A DNA stretch of 64,000 nucleotides, taken from positions 372,001 to 436,000 of the forward strand of contig NZ_JABWEB010000001.1 of assembly GCF_013369485.1 (NCBI RefSeq), given 5' to 3'. Below the pieces are notes generated by a model. It ran no database searches and had not been told where the DNA came from. It saw only the letters and a program-made list of their open reading frames with translations. The stretch comes from Massilia sp. BJB1822 (GTDB lineage Bacteria; Pseudomonadota; Gammaproteobacteria; Burkholderiales; Burkholderiaceae_D). Of the stretch, positions 38,889-48,021 are shown in pieces; positions within the stretch are counted from its first letter, which is position 1, and the number at the start of each line of letters is the position of its first letter. The translations under genes were made by a program, and so were the position numbers.

Positions 38889-39596
38889 ATGACGAGCGCA
38901 CTCGAAATCAGCAATCTGCAAGCCTGGTATGGCGAATCCCACATCCTGCATGACGTGAACATCACGGTAAAACCGGGCGAAGTGGTGACCCTGCTGGGCC
39001 GCAACGGCGCCGGCCGCACCACCACGCTGCGCGCCATCATGGGCCTGACCGGCGCGCGCAAAGGCTCGATCAAGATCAATGGTACGGAAGCGGTGGGCCT
39101 GCCGACGCATAAGGTGGCCCACCTCGGCGTCGGCTACTGCCCGGAAGAGCGGGCGATTTTTTCCTCGCTCTCCACCGAGGAAAACCTGATGCTGCCGCCC
39201 ACGCTGAAGACCAACGGCAAGGGCATGGAGGTGGACGAAATCTACTCCATGTTCCCGAATCTGAAGGAGCGCCGCAACAGCCAGGGCACGCGGCTTTCCG
39301 GCGGCGAGCAGCAGATGCTGGCCGTGGCGCGCATCCTGCGCACCGGCGCCAAATTGCTGCTGCTGGACGAGATTTCCGAAGGCCTGGCGCCCGTCATCGT
39401 TCAGGGTTTGGCGCGCATGATCACCACCCTCAAAGCCAAGGGCTACACCATCGTCATGGTGGAGCAGAATTTCCGTTTCGCCGCGCCGTTGGCGGACCGG
39501 TTCTATGTGATGGAGCACGGTCAGATTGTGGAGACTTTTGCTGCATCCCAGTTGGACGCCAAGATGCCAGTGTTGACTGAGTTGTTGGGCGTGTAA
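38889..39596 (+). CDS. livF: Branched-chain amino acid-type ABC transporter, ATP-binding protein (LivF)
   Basis: A 235-residue ATPase of the LivF type starting two bases after livG. The signature LSGGEQQMLAVARIL and Walker B LLLLDEISEGL are present. The Walker A loop reads GRNGAGRTTT: the invariant Lys is replaced by Arg. Since the rest of the site is intact, the subunit may still bind nucleotide, or hydrolysis may be asymmetric with LivG. The same substitution may occur in related betaproteobacterial proteins; I cannot check. Confidence 0.94.
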   Translation: MTSALEISNLQAWYGESHILHDVNITVKPGEVVTLLGRNGAGRTTTLRAIMGLTGARKGSIKINGTEAVGLPTHKVAHLGVGYCPEERAIFSSLSTEENLMLPPTLKTNGKGMEVDEIYSMFPNLKERRNSQGTRLSGGEQQMLAVARILRTGAKLLLLDEISEGLAPVIVQGLARMITTLKAKGYTIVMVEQNFRFAAPLADRFYVMEHGQIVETFAASQLDAKMPVLTELLGV

Positions 39597-39661
39597 TACC
39601 AAGTGTAAGTAGTACACAGCAGTATAAAAATCGATTACTACAATCCTCGAACGGAGACAAA

Positions 39662-40870
39662 ATGAAACGCAAAGCTCTCGCCACTGTGGCCGCTGCCGCC
39701 TGTGCATTTGGCATTTCCGGCGCCGCCCAGGCGCAGGTGTCGGGTGACACCATCAAGATCGGTTTCATCACCGATATGTCAGGCCTCTATTCCGATATTG
39801 ACGGCTTAGGCGGGGCGGAAGCGATCAAGATGGCGATTGCCGATGCGGGCGTGGTCATCGCCGGCAAGAAGGTCGAGTTCATCTCGGCCGACCACCAGAA
39901 CAAGGCCGATATCGCCGCCTCCAAGGCGCGCGAATGGTTCGACCAGCAGGGCGTGGATCTGCTGATCGGCGGCACCAACTCCGGCGCCAACCTGGCCATG
40001 GCCAAGATCGCGGCCGAGAAGAAGCGCGTGTTCATCTCCATCGGCGCCGGTTCCTCGCGCTTGACCAATGAGGAGTGCACGCCCTTCACCGTGCACTATG
40101 CATACGACACCGTGGCCCTGGCGCGCGGCACCGGCGGCGCCATCGTCAAGCAGGGCGGCAAGAACTGGTACTTCCTGACCGCCGACTATGCCTTCGGCCA
40201 CTCGCTGGAAAAGGATACTGCCGACGTGGTGAAATCGGCCGGCGGCAAAGTGCTGGGCGGCGTCAAGCATCCGCTCTCGGCCTCCGATTTCTCCTCCTTC
40301 CTGCTGCAGGCGCAATCGGCGAATGCGCAGATCCTTGGCCTGGCGAATGCCGGCGGCGATGCCATCAACTCGATCAAGGCTGCCAACGAATTCGGCATCA
40401 CCAAGAAGATGAAGATGGCGGGCCTGCTGATCTTCATCAACGATATCCACTCGCTGGGCCTGAACACCACGCAAGGCATGTACCTGACCGACGGCTGGTA
40501 CTGGGATATGAACGACGATACGCGCGCCTGGTCCAAGCGCTATTTCGCCAAGATGAGGAAAGAGCCTTCCATGCTGCAGGCGGCCGATTACTCGGCGGCG
40601 GCCAACTATCTGAAAGCGGTGAAGGCGGTCGGCAGCGACGATTCGGAGAAGGTGATGGCGCATCTGAAGAAGACGCCGATCAACGATATGTTCACCAAGA
40701 ACGGCGTGGTCCGTCCCGATGGCCGCATGGTGCACGATATGTACCTGATGGAAGTGAAGAAGCCCGCGGAATCGAAATATCCCTGGGATTACTACAAGGT
40801 CGTGGCCACCGTGCCTGGCGACCAGGCCTATCTGACCAAGGCTGAAACCAAGTGCCCACTCTGGAAGTAA
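39662..40870 (+). CDS. Periplasmic substrate-binding protein of the HAAT ABC transporter
   Basis: The 402-residue protein has a signal peptide (MKRKALATVAAAACAFGISG, cleaved after AQAQ) and the type I periplasmic-binding fold (Peripla_BP_6): DTIKIGFITDMSGLYSDIDG at the mature N-terminus. Such proteins bind branched-chain amino acids, amides, urea or aromatic acids; this subgroup (LFVFI-like SADHQNKADIA) is not specific enough to name the ligand. A strong hairpin follows the gene and separates it from the permease genes. Confidence 0.93.
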   Translation: MKRKALATVAAAACAFGISGAAQAQVSGDTIKIGFITDMSGLYSDIDGLGGAEAIKMAIADAGVVIAGKKVEFISADHQNKADIAASKAREWFDQQGVDLLIGGTNSGANLAMAKIAAEKKRVFISIGAGSSRLTNEECTPFTVHYAYDTVALARGTGGAIVKQGGKNWYFLTADYAFGHSLEKDTADVVKSAGGKVLGGVKHPLSASDFSSFLLQAQSANAQILGLANAGGDAINSIKAANEFGITKKMKMAGLLIFINDIHSLGLNTTQGMYLTDGWYWDMNDDTRAWSKRYFAKMRKEPSMLQAADYSAAANYLKAVKAVGSDDSEKVMAHLKKTPINDMFTKNGVVRPDGRMVHDMYLMEVKKPAESKYPWDYYKVVATVPGDQAYLTKAETKCPLWK

Positions 40871-40881
40871 TGTAGTCGGAA

Positions 40882-40938
40882 GAGGGCGCTGCGCGATTGC
40901 GCGCGGCGCCTGTCGTTTATCCCCGGCGCAGCGCCCTC
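40882..40938 (+). promoter_or_regulatory. Long hairpin between binding-protein and permease genes
   Basis: GAGGGCGCTGCGC (40882-40894) and GCGCAGCGCCCTC (40926-40938) are perfect 13-bp arms; the loop contains GCGCGATTGCGCGC, itself a small palindrome. No T-run follows. This fits an mRNA-stabilising or partial-terminating structure that raises the level of the binding protein relative to the permeases. Confidence 0.65.
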
Positions 40939-40988
40939 GTCCCGGTTTTGCTGCGCCGTTTTTTTCACTCCCTCTCCTGAGTGCAGCC

Positions 40989-41873
40989 ATGGATATTTTC
41001 GGTGTCCCCCTGCCAGCCTTGATGAGCCAGTTGCTGCTGGGTCTCGTCAACGGCTCCTTCTATGCGATGTTATCCCTTGGCTTGGCGGTCATCTTCGGCC
41101 TGCTGAACGTGATTAATTTTTCCCATGGCGCCCTGTATATGATGGGCGCTTTCCTGGCGTGGATGGGCATGAGCTATTTCGGCCTGAGCTACTGGGTGAT
41201 GCTGATTGCCGCGCCGCTGGTCGTCGGCGTGCTGGGCGTGATCATCGAGAAGACCATGCTGCGCTGGCTGTACAAGCTCGATCATCTGTATGGGCTGCTG
41301 CTGACCTTCGGCATCACGCTGCTGATCGAAGGCCTGTTCCGTTCCTTCTACGGCGTCTCCGGCCAACCGTTTGAAACACCATCCCAGCTGCAGGGCGCGA
41401 CGGACCTGGGCTTCATGGTGATGCCGAATTACCGCGCCTGGGTGGTGGTGGCTTCCCTCGTCGTCTGCATCGCCACCTGGTATGTGATCGAGAAAACCAA
41501 GCTCGGTTCCTATCTGCGCGCCGGCACCGAGAATCCCAAGATGGTGGAGGCCTTCGGCATCAACGTGCCGCTGATGGTGACGCTGACCTATGGCTTCGGC
41601 GTGGCGCTGGCGGGCTTCGCCGGTGTGCTGGCGGCGCCCATCATCCAGGTGACGCCGCTGATGGGTTCCAATCTGATTATCGTGGTGTTCGCCGTGGTGG
41701 TGATCGGCGGCATGGGTTCCATCATGGGATCGATCCTGACCGGGCTAGGACTGGGCGTGATCGAAGGCTTGACCAAGGTCTTCTACCCCGAAGGTTCGTC
41801 CACCGTGGTCTTCGTGGTGATGGTGATCGTGCTGCTGCTGCGTCCCGCCGGCCTGTTCGGCAAAGAGAAATGA
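40989..41873 (+). CDS. livH: Branched-chain amino acid-type ABC transporter permease (LivH)
   Basis: A 294-residue inner-membrane protein with about eight hydrophobic segments and the LivH-type stretches NGSFYAMLSLGLAVIFGLLN and NFSHGALYMMGAF. The conserved loop before the last helices is GGMGSIMGSILTG. It pairs with LivM to form the channel. The start has TCTCCTGAGTGCAGCC upstream without a strong Shine-Dalgarno site. Confidence 0.95.
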   Translation: MDIFGVPLPALMSQLLLGLVNGSFYAMLSLGLAVIFGLLNVINFSHGALYMMGAFLAWMGMSYFGLSYWVMLIAAPLVVGVLGVIIEKTMLRWLYKLDHLYGLLLTFGITLLIEGLFRSFYGVSGQPFETPSQLQGATDLGFMVMPNYRAWVVVASLVVCIATWYVIEKTKLGSYLRAGTENPKMVEAFGINVPLMVTLTYGFGVALAGFAGVLAAPIIQVTPLMGSNLIIVVFAVVVIGGMGSIMGSILTGLGLGVIEGLTKVFYPEGSSTVVFVVMVIVLLLRPAGLFGKEK

Positions 41874-41884
41874 GGGAGTCTGGA

Positions 41885-42859
41885 ATGAACAAGAAAATCG
41901 GCTACGCGATTGCCCTTGCCGTGACCCTGGCCGCGCCATTTGTCGGCTATCCGGTCTTCCTGATGAAGCTTCTGTGCTTTGCGCTGTTTGCCTGCGCCTT
42001 CAATCTGCTGATCGGCTTTACTGGCCTGCTGTCCTTCGGCCACGCGGCCTTCTTCGGCGCGGCCGGCTACGCCACCGGCAATGCGCTGCGCAACTGGGGC
42101 TTGCCGTTCGAGCTGGCGCTGCTGACCGGCGTGGCGGCGGGGGCGCTGATCGGCTTTGTCATGGGATCGCTGGCGATCCGCCGCCAGGGCATTTACTTCT
42201 CCATGATCACGCTGGCGCTGGCGCAGATGGTGTATTTCGCCGGCCTGCGCTTCACCGATTTCACGGGCGGCGAGGATGGCTTGCAAGGCGTCCCGCGCGG
42301 CAAGCTGCTCGGCATGATCGATTTGCACGACGACCTGACCATGTACTACGTGGTGCTGGCGATCGCGGTGGGTGGCTTTGCCCTCATCATGCGCACCGTG
42401 CATTCGCCCTTTGGCCAGACCCTGAAGGCGATCAAGGAAAACGAGCCGCGCGCCATCTCGCTCGGTTACGACGTGGACAAGTACAAGCTGATGGCCTTCG
42501 TGCTGTCGGCCTCCCTGGCCGCGCTGGCCGGCGCCACCAAGACCGTGGTGCTGGGTTTCGAGACGCTGACCGATGTGCACTGGGCCATGTCCGGCCTGGT
42601 GATCCTGATGACGCTCGTCGGCGGCATGGGCACCCTGGTCGGGCCGATCATCGGCGCCATCATCATCATCGCGCTGGAAAACAAGCTGGGCGACTTCGGC
42701 ACCTTCGTCGCCACCCAGACCGGCGTGGAATGGTTCAACACCCTGGGCGAGGCGGTGAATATGGTGACGGGCCTGATCTTCGTCACCTGCGTGCTGCTGT
42801 TCAGGAAGGGCATCGTGGGCGAGATTGTCGCCCTCACAGGCAGAAGAAGATCTGCCTGA
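41885..42859 (+). CDS. livM: Branched-chain amino acid-type ABC transporter permease (LivM)
   Basis: A 324-residue permease with about nine hydrophobic segments and LLIGFTGLLSFGHAAFFGAAG, the LivM hallmark; the cytoplasmic loop is QTLKAIKENEPRAISLGYD. The ATG at 41885 follows GGGAG with six-base spacing; an ATG at 41870, overlapping the livH stop, is an alternative adding five residues. It ends the operon before a terminator. Confidence 0.95.
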   Translation: MNKKIGYAIALAVTLAAPFVGYPVFLMKLLCFALFACAFNLLIGFTGLLSFGHAAFFGAAGYATGNALRNWGLPFELALLTGVAAGALIGFVMGSLAIRRQGIYFSMITLALAQMVYFAGLRFTDFTGGEDGLQGVPRGKLLGMIDLHDDLTMYYVVLAIAVGGFALIMRTVHSPFGQTLKAIKENEPRAISLGYDVDKYKLMAFVLSASLAALAGATKTVVLGFETLTDVHWAMSGLVILMTLVGGMGTLVGPIIGAIIIIALENKLGDFGTFVATQTGVEWFNTLGEAVNMVTGLIFVTCVLLFRKGIVGEIVALTGRRRSA

Positions 42860-42874
42860 AGCAAGACCCGAAAG

Positions 42875-42903
42875 CGCCGGACGATGTCCGGCGTTTTTCT
42901 TTT
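42875..42903 (+). terminator. Rho-independent terminator of the liv-type operon
   Basis: CGCCGGAC-GAT-GTCCGGCG followed by TTTTTCTTTTT, 16 bases after the livM stop codon. Confidence 0.9.
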
Positions 42904-42968
42904 TGGAGGTACTTGTAGCAAGCAAGTTGCTGAACCCACTTTTCATGACCGAAGAATGAGGACACGAT

Positions 42969-45008
42969 ATGCAAACCAAAAAACTGGCCATTGCCAGCGC
43001 CGCCATGCTGGCCCTGACATCCTGCAGCAGTGATTTTTCCGATAGCATCAATAGCAAGCCATCCTTCCTCGGCGCGATCACGGTCAAGAGCTACGACGGC
43101 AATAGCGACGATCTGCTGACCGCAGGCCTGGGCAAGACAGGTCTTGCCGGCGCCCAGCCGGCCTACGCCGATCCGAACAACCCCACCGCAGCAGAACTGC
43201 GCCGCAACGCGATCTGGGCCAATTACCGCGCCGTGCTCGATATCGCCGCCAACAGCGGTTACGGCACTATGTATGGACCGAATGTGAATGCCGCCGGCGT
43301 GGTGACGCCGGGCGAGGGCAAGATCGCCGGCACCGAGTACATGGCATATACCGACGATGGCAGCGGCAAGCAGAACGTGACTTTGCTGGTGCAGGTGCCG
43401 GCCAATTTCGACCCGGTCAACCCCTGCATCGTCACCGGCACGTCGAGCGGCTCGCGCGGGATTTATGGCGCCATCGGCAGCTCGGGCGAATGGGGGCTGA
43501 AAAACAACTGCGCCGTAGCCTATGCCGACAAGGGCAGCGGCAACGGCATGTACACCTTCGACGACGATAGCGTGAACCTGCAGAACGGTGTGCGCGCCAC
43601 GCGCACGGCGGCAGGCAAGGATGCCCACTTCGCGCCCATCCTGACGGATGCCGAGCGCGCCGCCTTCCTGCGCGATTATCCCAACCGCGTCGCCTTCAAG
43701 CATGCGCACTCGCAGCAGAATCCGGAGAAGGACTGGGGCAAGATCACCCTGCAGGCCATCGAGTTCGCCTTCTATGTCCTGAACGAGAAATACGGCGCGC
43801 TGTCCGACGATGGCAAGAGCCACCAGATACGCCTGAAGCCGGAGAATACGGCGACCATCGCTTCCAGCATTTCGAATGGCGGCGGTTCGGCCCTGCTGGC
43901 GGCGGAGCAGGACAGCAAGGGCCTGATCGACGCCGTGGCCGTCACCGAGCCGCAGATCCAGCCCAAGTCCGGCAGCTACACGATACGGCAGGGTGGGGCG
44001 CCGGTACCGGCGCAGGGCAAGCCGCTGTTTGATTACACCACCTACGCAGCGCTGTATCAGCACTGCATTGCCGGCAGTGCGGCGCGCTGCTCGGCGCTGG
44101 TGAAGAAAGGTCTGCTGAACGGCGCCGACCTGGCTAGCCAGCAGAGCGACGCCATGGCGCGGCTGAAGGCTTATGGCTGGCAGGCCGATACCGACGTTAT
44201 ACAGGGCGCGCATGCGCTGACCAATATCCTTGTCGCCACCACCTATTTAAACGCCTATGGACGCTTCTCCGTGATCGACAGGGTGTGCGACATCAGTTTC
44301 TCATCCGTGGACGCTGGCGGCGCCCTGATCCCCTTCACGGCGGCGCAAAGGGCGGCCAGCTTCGCGGGGCAGAACGGCATCATTGGCACGCCCGTATATG
44401 AAAAATCGGTGGGCGGCGCGAAATCCTATGCCTTCGGCACCTCGCCCTCGACCGGCGACGCCGACCTGTCGATGGACGCCTTCCTCTGCATGCGCTCCCT
44501 CGTCCTGGGCGTGGATGCCATCAGCGGCGCGGCACTGTCGCCCGAAATGGCGGCGCTCAGCACCAAGGTCCGCAACGGCATCGGCGAAGTACAGGCCAGC
44601 GGCAATCTGAAAGGCAAACCGGCCATCATCGTCTCAGGCCGCAGCGATGCCCTGATCCCGGTCAATCACGCCGCCCGCGCCTATGTCGGATTGAACGCCG
44701 CCGCCGAAGGCAGCGGCAGCAAGCTGCGCTACATCGAAGTCACCAACGCCAACCACTTCGACTCCTTCAGCTCCGTCTACCCGACGCGCATCGTCCCGCT
44801 GCACGTCTACCTGGGCCGGGCGCTGGACGCCGTGTACGCCAACATCAAGAACAGCAGTAGCGCACTGCCGCCGTCCCAGCTGATACGCACCGTTACCCGC
44901 GCCGACGCCACGGTCCCCATCACCGCCGGCAACCTGCCCGGCTTCAGCAGCAGTCCCGGCGCCAACGCCATCACCACCACCGGCACCCGCATCGACATCC
45001 CCGACTAA
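42969..45008 (+). CDS. D-(-)-3-hydroxybutyrate oligomer hydrolase
   Basis: A 679-residue hydrolase of the 3HBOH family, which cleaves oligomers released from polyhydroxybutyrate. The N-terminus has a signal with a possible lipobox (LALTSCSS). The nucleophile motif is SISNGGGSALLAAEQ (Ser near residue 302), not the usual GXSXG. Characteristic stretches include CIVTGTSSGSRGIYGAIG and, near the C-terminus, VSGRSDALIPVNHAARAY and TNANHFDSF, which supply the acid and His. Location outside the cytoplasm is suggested by the signal. Confidence 0.93.
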   Translation: MQTKKLAIASAAMLALTSCSSDFSDSINSKPSFLGAITVKSYDGNSDDLLTAGLGKTGLAGAQPAYADPNNPTAAELRRNAIWANYRAVLDIAANSGYGTMYGPNVNAAGVVTPGEGKIAGTEYMAYTDDGSGKQNVTLLVQVPANFDPVNPCIVTGTSSGSRGIYGAIGSSGEWGLKNNCAVAYADKGSGNGMYTFDDDSVNLQNGVRATRTAAGKDAHFAPILTDAERAAFLRDYPNRVAFKHAHSQQNPEKDWGKITLQAIEFAFYVLNEKYGALSDDGKSHQIRLKPENTATIASSISNGGGSALLAAEQDSKGLIDAVAVTEPQIQPKSGSYTIRQGGAPVPAQGKPLFDYTTYAALYQHCIAGSAARCSALVKKGLLNGADLASQQSDAMARLKAYGWQADTDVIQGAHALTNILVATTYLNAYGRFSVIDRVCDISFSSVDAGGALIPFTAAQRAASFAGQNGIIGTPVYEKSVGGAKSYAFGTSPSTGDADLSMDAFLCMRSLVLGVDAISGAALSPEMAALSTKVRNGIGEVQASGNLKGKPAIIVSGRSDALIPVNHAARAYVGLNAAAEGSGSKLRYIEVTNANHFDSFSSVYPTRIVPLHVYLGRALDAVYANIKNSSSALPPSQLIRTVTRADATVPITAGNLPGFSSSPGANAITTTGTRIDIPD

Positions 45009-45027
45009 GGCGCTTTGATCTTCCTCA

Positions 45028-45084
45028 AAAAAAGTCCACCTCTGGTGCCTGGCACCAGAGGTGGACTTTTTTGATGTGGCGCAA
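45028..45084. repeat. 45-bp perfect palindrome (bidirectional terminator) with TTGATNTGGCGCAA tail
   Basis: Arms of 22 bp (45028-45049 and 45051-45072), core CTCTGGTGCCTGGCACCAGAG, flanked by A and T runs, so it can terminate both strands. TTGATGTGGCGCAA follows at 45071-45084. Same layout as 26361-26412. Confidence 0.85.
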
Positions 45085-45144
45085 ACGGATTTCGTTTATT
45101 CCGTACAATGTGAGACCTCTTATAACGATGTTGTGCGGGGTTTC

Positions 45145-45909
45145 ATGCTTGAGTTTGCGATGTTGGCGGTGGCGGCGTTTGCTGCGGGCTTGGTGGATGC
45201 GGTGGTCGGGGGCGGGGGATTGATCCAGATTCCGGTGCTGTTTTCGGCGTTCAGTTCGACGGCATCGGCGACGCTGTTCGGGACCAGTAAGCTGGCGGGG
45301 ATTTTTGGCACGGCCGCCGCGGCGGTGAATTATTCGCGCCGGGTCAGGGTGGCGTGGTCGGCCGCGGCACCGGCGGCGGTGACGGCGTTTATCTTTGCCT
45401 TCCTCGGCGCGGTGACGGTGACCAAGGTACCGGCCGACTTCATGCGCATCCTCCTGCCCTTCGTGCTGATCGCAGTGGCGATCTATACCTTCCGCAAGAA
45501 AGACCTGGGAAGCGTGCATGCGCCGCTGCATACCGGCACCAAGGAAAGGGTGATGGCTATCGGCGTCGGTGCGCTGATCGGTTTTTATGACGGCTTCTTC
45601 GGCCCGGGTACGGGCAGCTTCCTGGTCTTCCTGTTTGTGCGCTGTTTCGGCTTCGATTTCCTCGGGGCGTCGGCGGCGGCCAAGGTGGTGAATGTGGCCT
45701 GCAATCTGGCGGCGCTGATGTGGTTCGGCTATAGCGGCCATTTGCTGTGGCAGCTGGGCCTGATGATGGCGGTGTGCCAGGTCGCCGGTTCTTTGCTGGG
45801 GACCAAGCTTGCACTCAAGCATGGTAGCGGTTTCGTGCGGCGTATCTTCCTCGTGGTGGTGGCCATCCTGATCGTCAAGACGGGCTTTGATGCCTGGCAA
45901 CGTTGGTGA
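45145..45909 (+). CDS. TauE/SafE family permease (sulfite/organosulfonate exporter-like)
   Basis: A 254-residue membrane protein with eight hydrophobic segments arranged as two similar halves: AAFAAGLVDAVVGGGGLIQIP near the start and GFYDGFFGPGTGSFLVFLF in the second half, the two signature loops of the family. Members export sulfite, sulfoacetate or related anions; the substrate here is unknown. The ATG at 45145 is chosen because the conserved part begins MLEFAMLAVAAF; the frame is open upstream into the palindromic repeat. Confidence 0.9.
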   Translation: MLEFAMLAVAAFAAGLVDAVVGGGGLIQIPVLFSAFSSTASATLFGTSKLAGIFGTAAAAVNYSRRVRVAWSAAAPAAVTAFIFAFLGAVTVTKVPADFMRILLPFVLIAVAIYTFRKKDLGSVHAPLHTGTKERVMAIGVGALIGFYDGFFGPGTGSFLVFLFVRCFGFDFLGASAAAKVVNVACNLAALMWFGYSGHLLWQLGLMMAVCQVAGSLLGTKLALKHGSGFVRRIFLVVVAILIVKTGFDAWQRW

Positions 45910-45910
45910 T

Positions 45911-45926
45911 TGTTTCACGTGGAACA
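45911..45926. promoter_or_regulatory. parS site 1
   Basis: TGTTTCACGTGGAACA matches the parS consensus TGTTTCACGTGAAACA except for one base. It begins two bases after the TauE-type stop codon and 2.8 kb upstream of parA. ParB bound here nucleates the partition complex. Confidence 0.93.
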
Positions 45927-45953
45927 GCTGAGTAGTGGACTCGGCTATCAACT

Positions 45954-45980
45954 AAGCGCCGCTTTGCCGGCGCTTTTTTT
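45954..45980 (+). terminator. Rho-independent terminator between the parS sites
   Basis: AAGCGCCG-CTTTGC-CGGCGCTT followed by TTTTT, 45 bases past the TauE-type stop. Confidence 0.85.
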
Positions 45981-45981
45981 A

Positions 45982-45997
45982 TGTTTCACGTGGAACA
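45982..45997. promoter_or_regulatory. parS site 2
   Basis: A second copy of TGTTTCACGTGGAACA, 71 bp after the first, identical including the G variant at position 12, in the mnmG promoter region. A TATAAT box lies at 46047-46052. Confidence 0.93.
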
Positions 45998-46089
45998 ATC
46001 GCCAGGAAAATTTCTGCCTAAAAAATTCGCAGTCGCAAAAAGACTCTATAATCTGGTCTTAACTCCCCGATTTACCCAATTTCTCCACC

Positions 46090-48021
46090 ATGTTATTTCC
46101 TACTGAATTCGACGTTATCGTTGTCGGCGGCGGCCATGCCGGCACCGAAGCGGCCCTTGCTTCAGCCCGTATGGGGCAGAAGACGCTCTTGCTGACGCAT
46201 AATATTGAGACCCTGGGCCAGATGTCGTGCAATCCCTCCATCGGCGGTATCGGCAAGGGCCATCTGGTCAAAGAGGTCGATGCCATGGGCGGTGCGATGG
46301 CGATTGCTACCGACGAAGCCGGCATTCAGTTCCGTATCCTGAATTCCTCCAAAGGCCCGGCAGTGCGCGCCACGCGCGCCCAGGCCGACCGCATCCTGTA
46401 CAAGCAAGCCATCCGTTCCCGCCTGGAAAACCAGCCGAATCTGTGGCTGTTCCAGCAGGCGGTTGACGATCTGATGGTGGAGGGCGACCGCGTGGTCGGC
46501 GCCGTCACCCAGATCGGCCTCAAATTCCTGGGCCGCGCCGTGGTGCTGACGGCCGGGACTTTCCTCGACGGGAAGATCCACGTCGGCCTGCAAAACTACT
46601 CGGCCGGCCGCGCCGGCGACCCGCCTGCACTGTCGCTGTCGGCCCGTTTGAAGGAGCTGAAGCTGCCACAGGGCCGCCTGAAAACCGGCACGCCGCCGCG
46701 CATCGACGGCCGCAGCATCGACTTCACGCAGATGACTGAACAGCCTGGCGACCTCGATCCGGTGCCGGTGTTTTCGGTCATGGGCAATGCCTCCATGCAC
46801 CCGCAGCAGCTGCCGTGCTGGGTTACGCATACCAACCAGCAAACCCACGATATCATCCGTGGCGGTCTGGACCGCAGCCCCATGTATACCGGCGTGATCG
46901 AGGGCGTGGGACCGCGTTATTGCCCTTCGATCGAGGACAAGATCCACCGCTTTTCAGCCAAGGAATCGCACCAGATTTTCCTGGAACCCGAGGGTCTGAC
47001 CACTCACGAATTCTATCCAAACGGCATCTCCACCAGCCTGCCGTTCGATGTGCAAATCGCCCTGGTGCGCTCGATGAAGGGCCTGGAAAACGCCCACATC
47101 CTGCGTCCCGGCTACGCCATCGAATACGATTATTTCGACCCGCGCGGCCTGAAATCCTCGCTGGAAACCAAGGCCATTTCCGGCCTGTATTTCGCCGGCC
47201 AGATCAACGGTACCACCGGCTATGAAGAGGCGGCGGCGCAGGGCATGCTGGCGGGCATTAATGCCGCGCTGCAAACCCAAGGCAAGGATGCCTGGACCCC
47301 AGCCCGTTCCGAGGCCTATCTGGGCGTGCTGGTGGACGATCTGGTCACCCAGGGCGTGCAGGAACCGTACCGCATGTTCACCAGCCGCGCCGAGTACCGC
47401 CTCAGCTTGCGCGAGGACAATGCCGATATGCGCCTGACCGAAATCGGCCGCCAATTGGGCTGCGTCGGCGATGCGCAATGGGAAGCGTTCGACCGCAAAC
47501 GCGAGGCCGTGGCGCGCGAACTGGAGCGTCTGCGCTCGACCTGGGTCAATCCGCGCATCCTGGAAGCGGCCGAATCCGAGCGCGTGATCGGCCAGGCCAT
47601 CGAGCGCGAATACTCGCTGGCCGACCTGCTGCGCCGTCCGAATGTGGATTACGATACCCTGGTGACGCTGACCGGCGTCGAGGGCCAGAACCTCGGCGGC
47701 CCCGGCGTGGAAGACGCGGCGGTGCAGGAACAGGTGGAAATCCAGCTCAAATATGCCGGGTATATCGAGCGCCAGATCAAGGAAGTGGAGCGCCACGAGC
47801 ACTACGAAAACCTGAAATTGCCGGAAGGTTTCAACTATCTGGACATCGCCGCGCTGTCGATCGAGGTGCGGCAAAAGCTGGCGAAACACCGTCCGGAAAC
47901 CCTGGGCCAGGCTTCGCGCATCTCGGGCGTGACCCCGGCGGCGATCTCGCTGCTGCTGGTGCACCTGAAGAAAGCCGGCTATGGCGGCTTCGTCACGCTG
48001 AAAGACGAGGCGGTGCAATGA
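46090..48021 (+). CDS. mnmG: tRNA uridine-5-carboxymethylaminomethyl modification enzyme
   Basis: The 643-residue FAD enzyme, with MnmE, builds the cmnm5 group on U34 of tRNAs. It has the FAD motif [18 protein letters not shown], the MnmG signature [15 protein letters not shown] and the C-terminal helical domain. Length is standard (E. coli 629). It is preceded by a TATAAT box and the second parS site, and is the first gene of the mnmG-rsmG-parA-parB group typical of origin-proximal DNA. Confidence 0.98.
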   Translation: MLFPTEFDVIVVGGGHAGTEAALASARMGQKTLLLTHNIETLGQMSCNPSIGGIGKGHLVKEVDAMGGAMAIATDEAGIQFRILNSSKGPAVRATRAQADRILYKQAIRSRLENQPNLWLFQQAVDDLMVEGDRVVGAVTQIGLKFLGRAVVLTAGTFLDGKIHVGLQNYSAGRAGDPPALSLSARLKELKLPQGRLKTGTPPRIDGRSIDFTQMTEQPGDLDPVPVFSVMGNASMHPQQLPCWVTHTNQQTHDIIRGGLDRSPMYTGVIEGVGPRYCPSIEDKIHRFSAKESHQIFLEPEGLTTHEFYPNGISTSLPFDVQIALVRSMKGLENAHILRPGYAIEYDYFDPRGLKSSLETKAISGLYFAGQINGTTGYEEAAAQGMLAGINAALQTQGKDAWTPARSEAYLGVLVDDLVTQGVQEPYRMFTSRAEYRLSLREDNADMRLTEIGRQLGCVGDAQWEAFDRKREAVARELERLRSTWVNPRILEAAESERVIGQAIEREYSLADLLRRPNVDYDTLVTLTGVEGQNLGGPGVEDAAVQEQVEIQLKYAGYIERQIKEVERHEHYENLKLPEGFNYLDIAALSIEVRQKLAKHRPETLGQASRISGVTPAAISLLLVHLKKAGYGGFVTLKDEAVQ

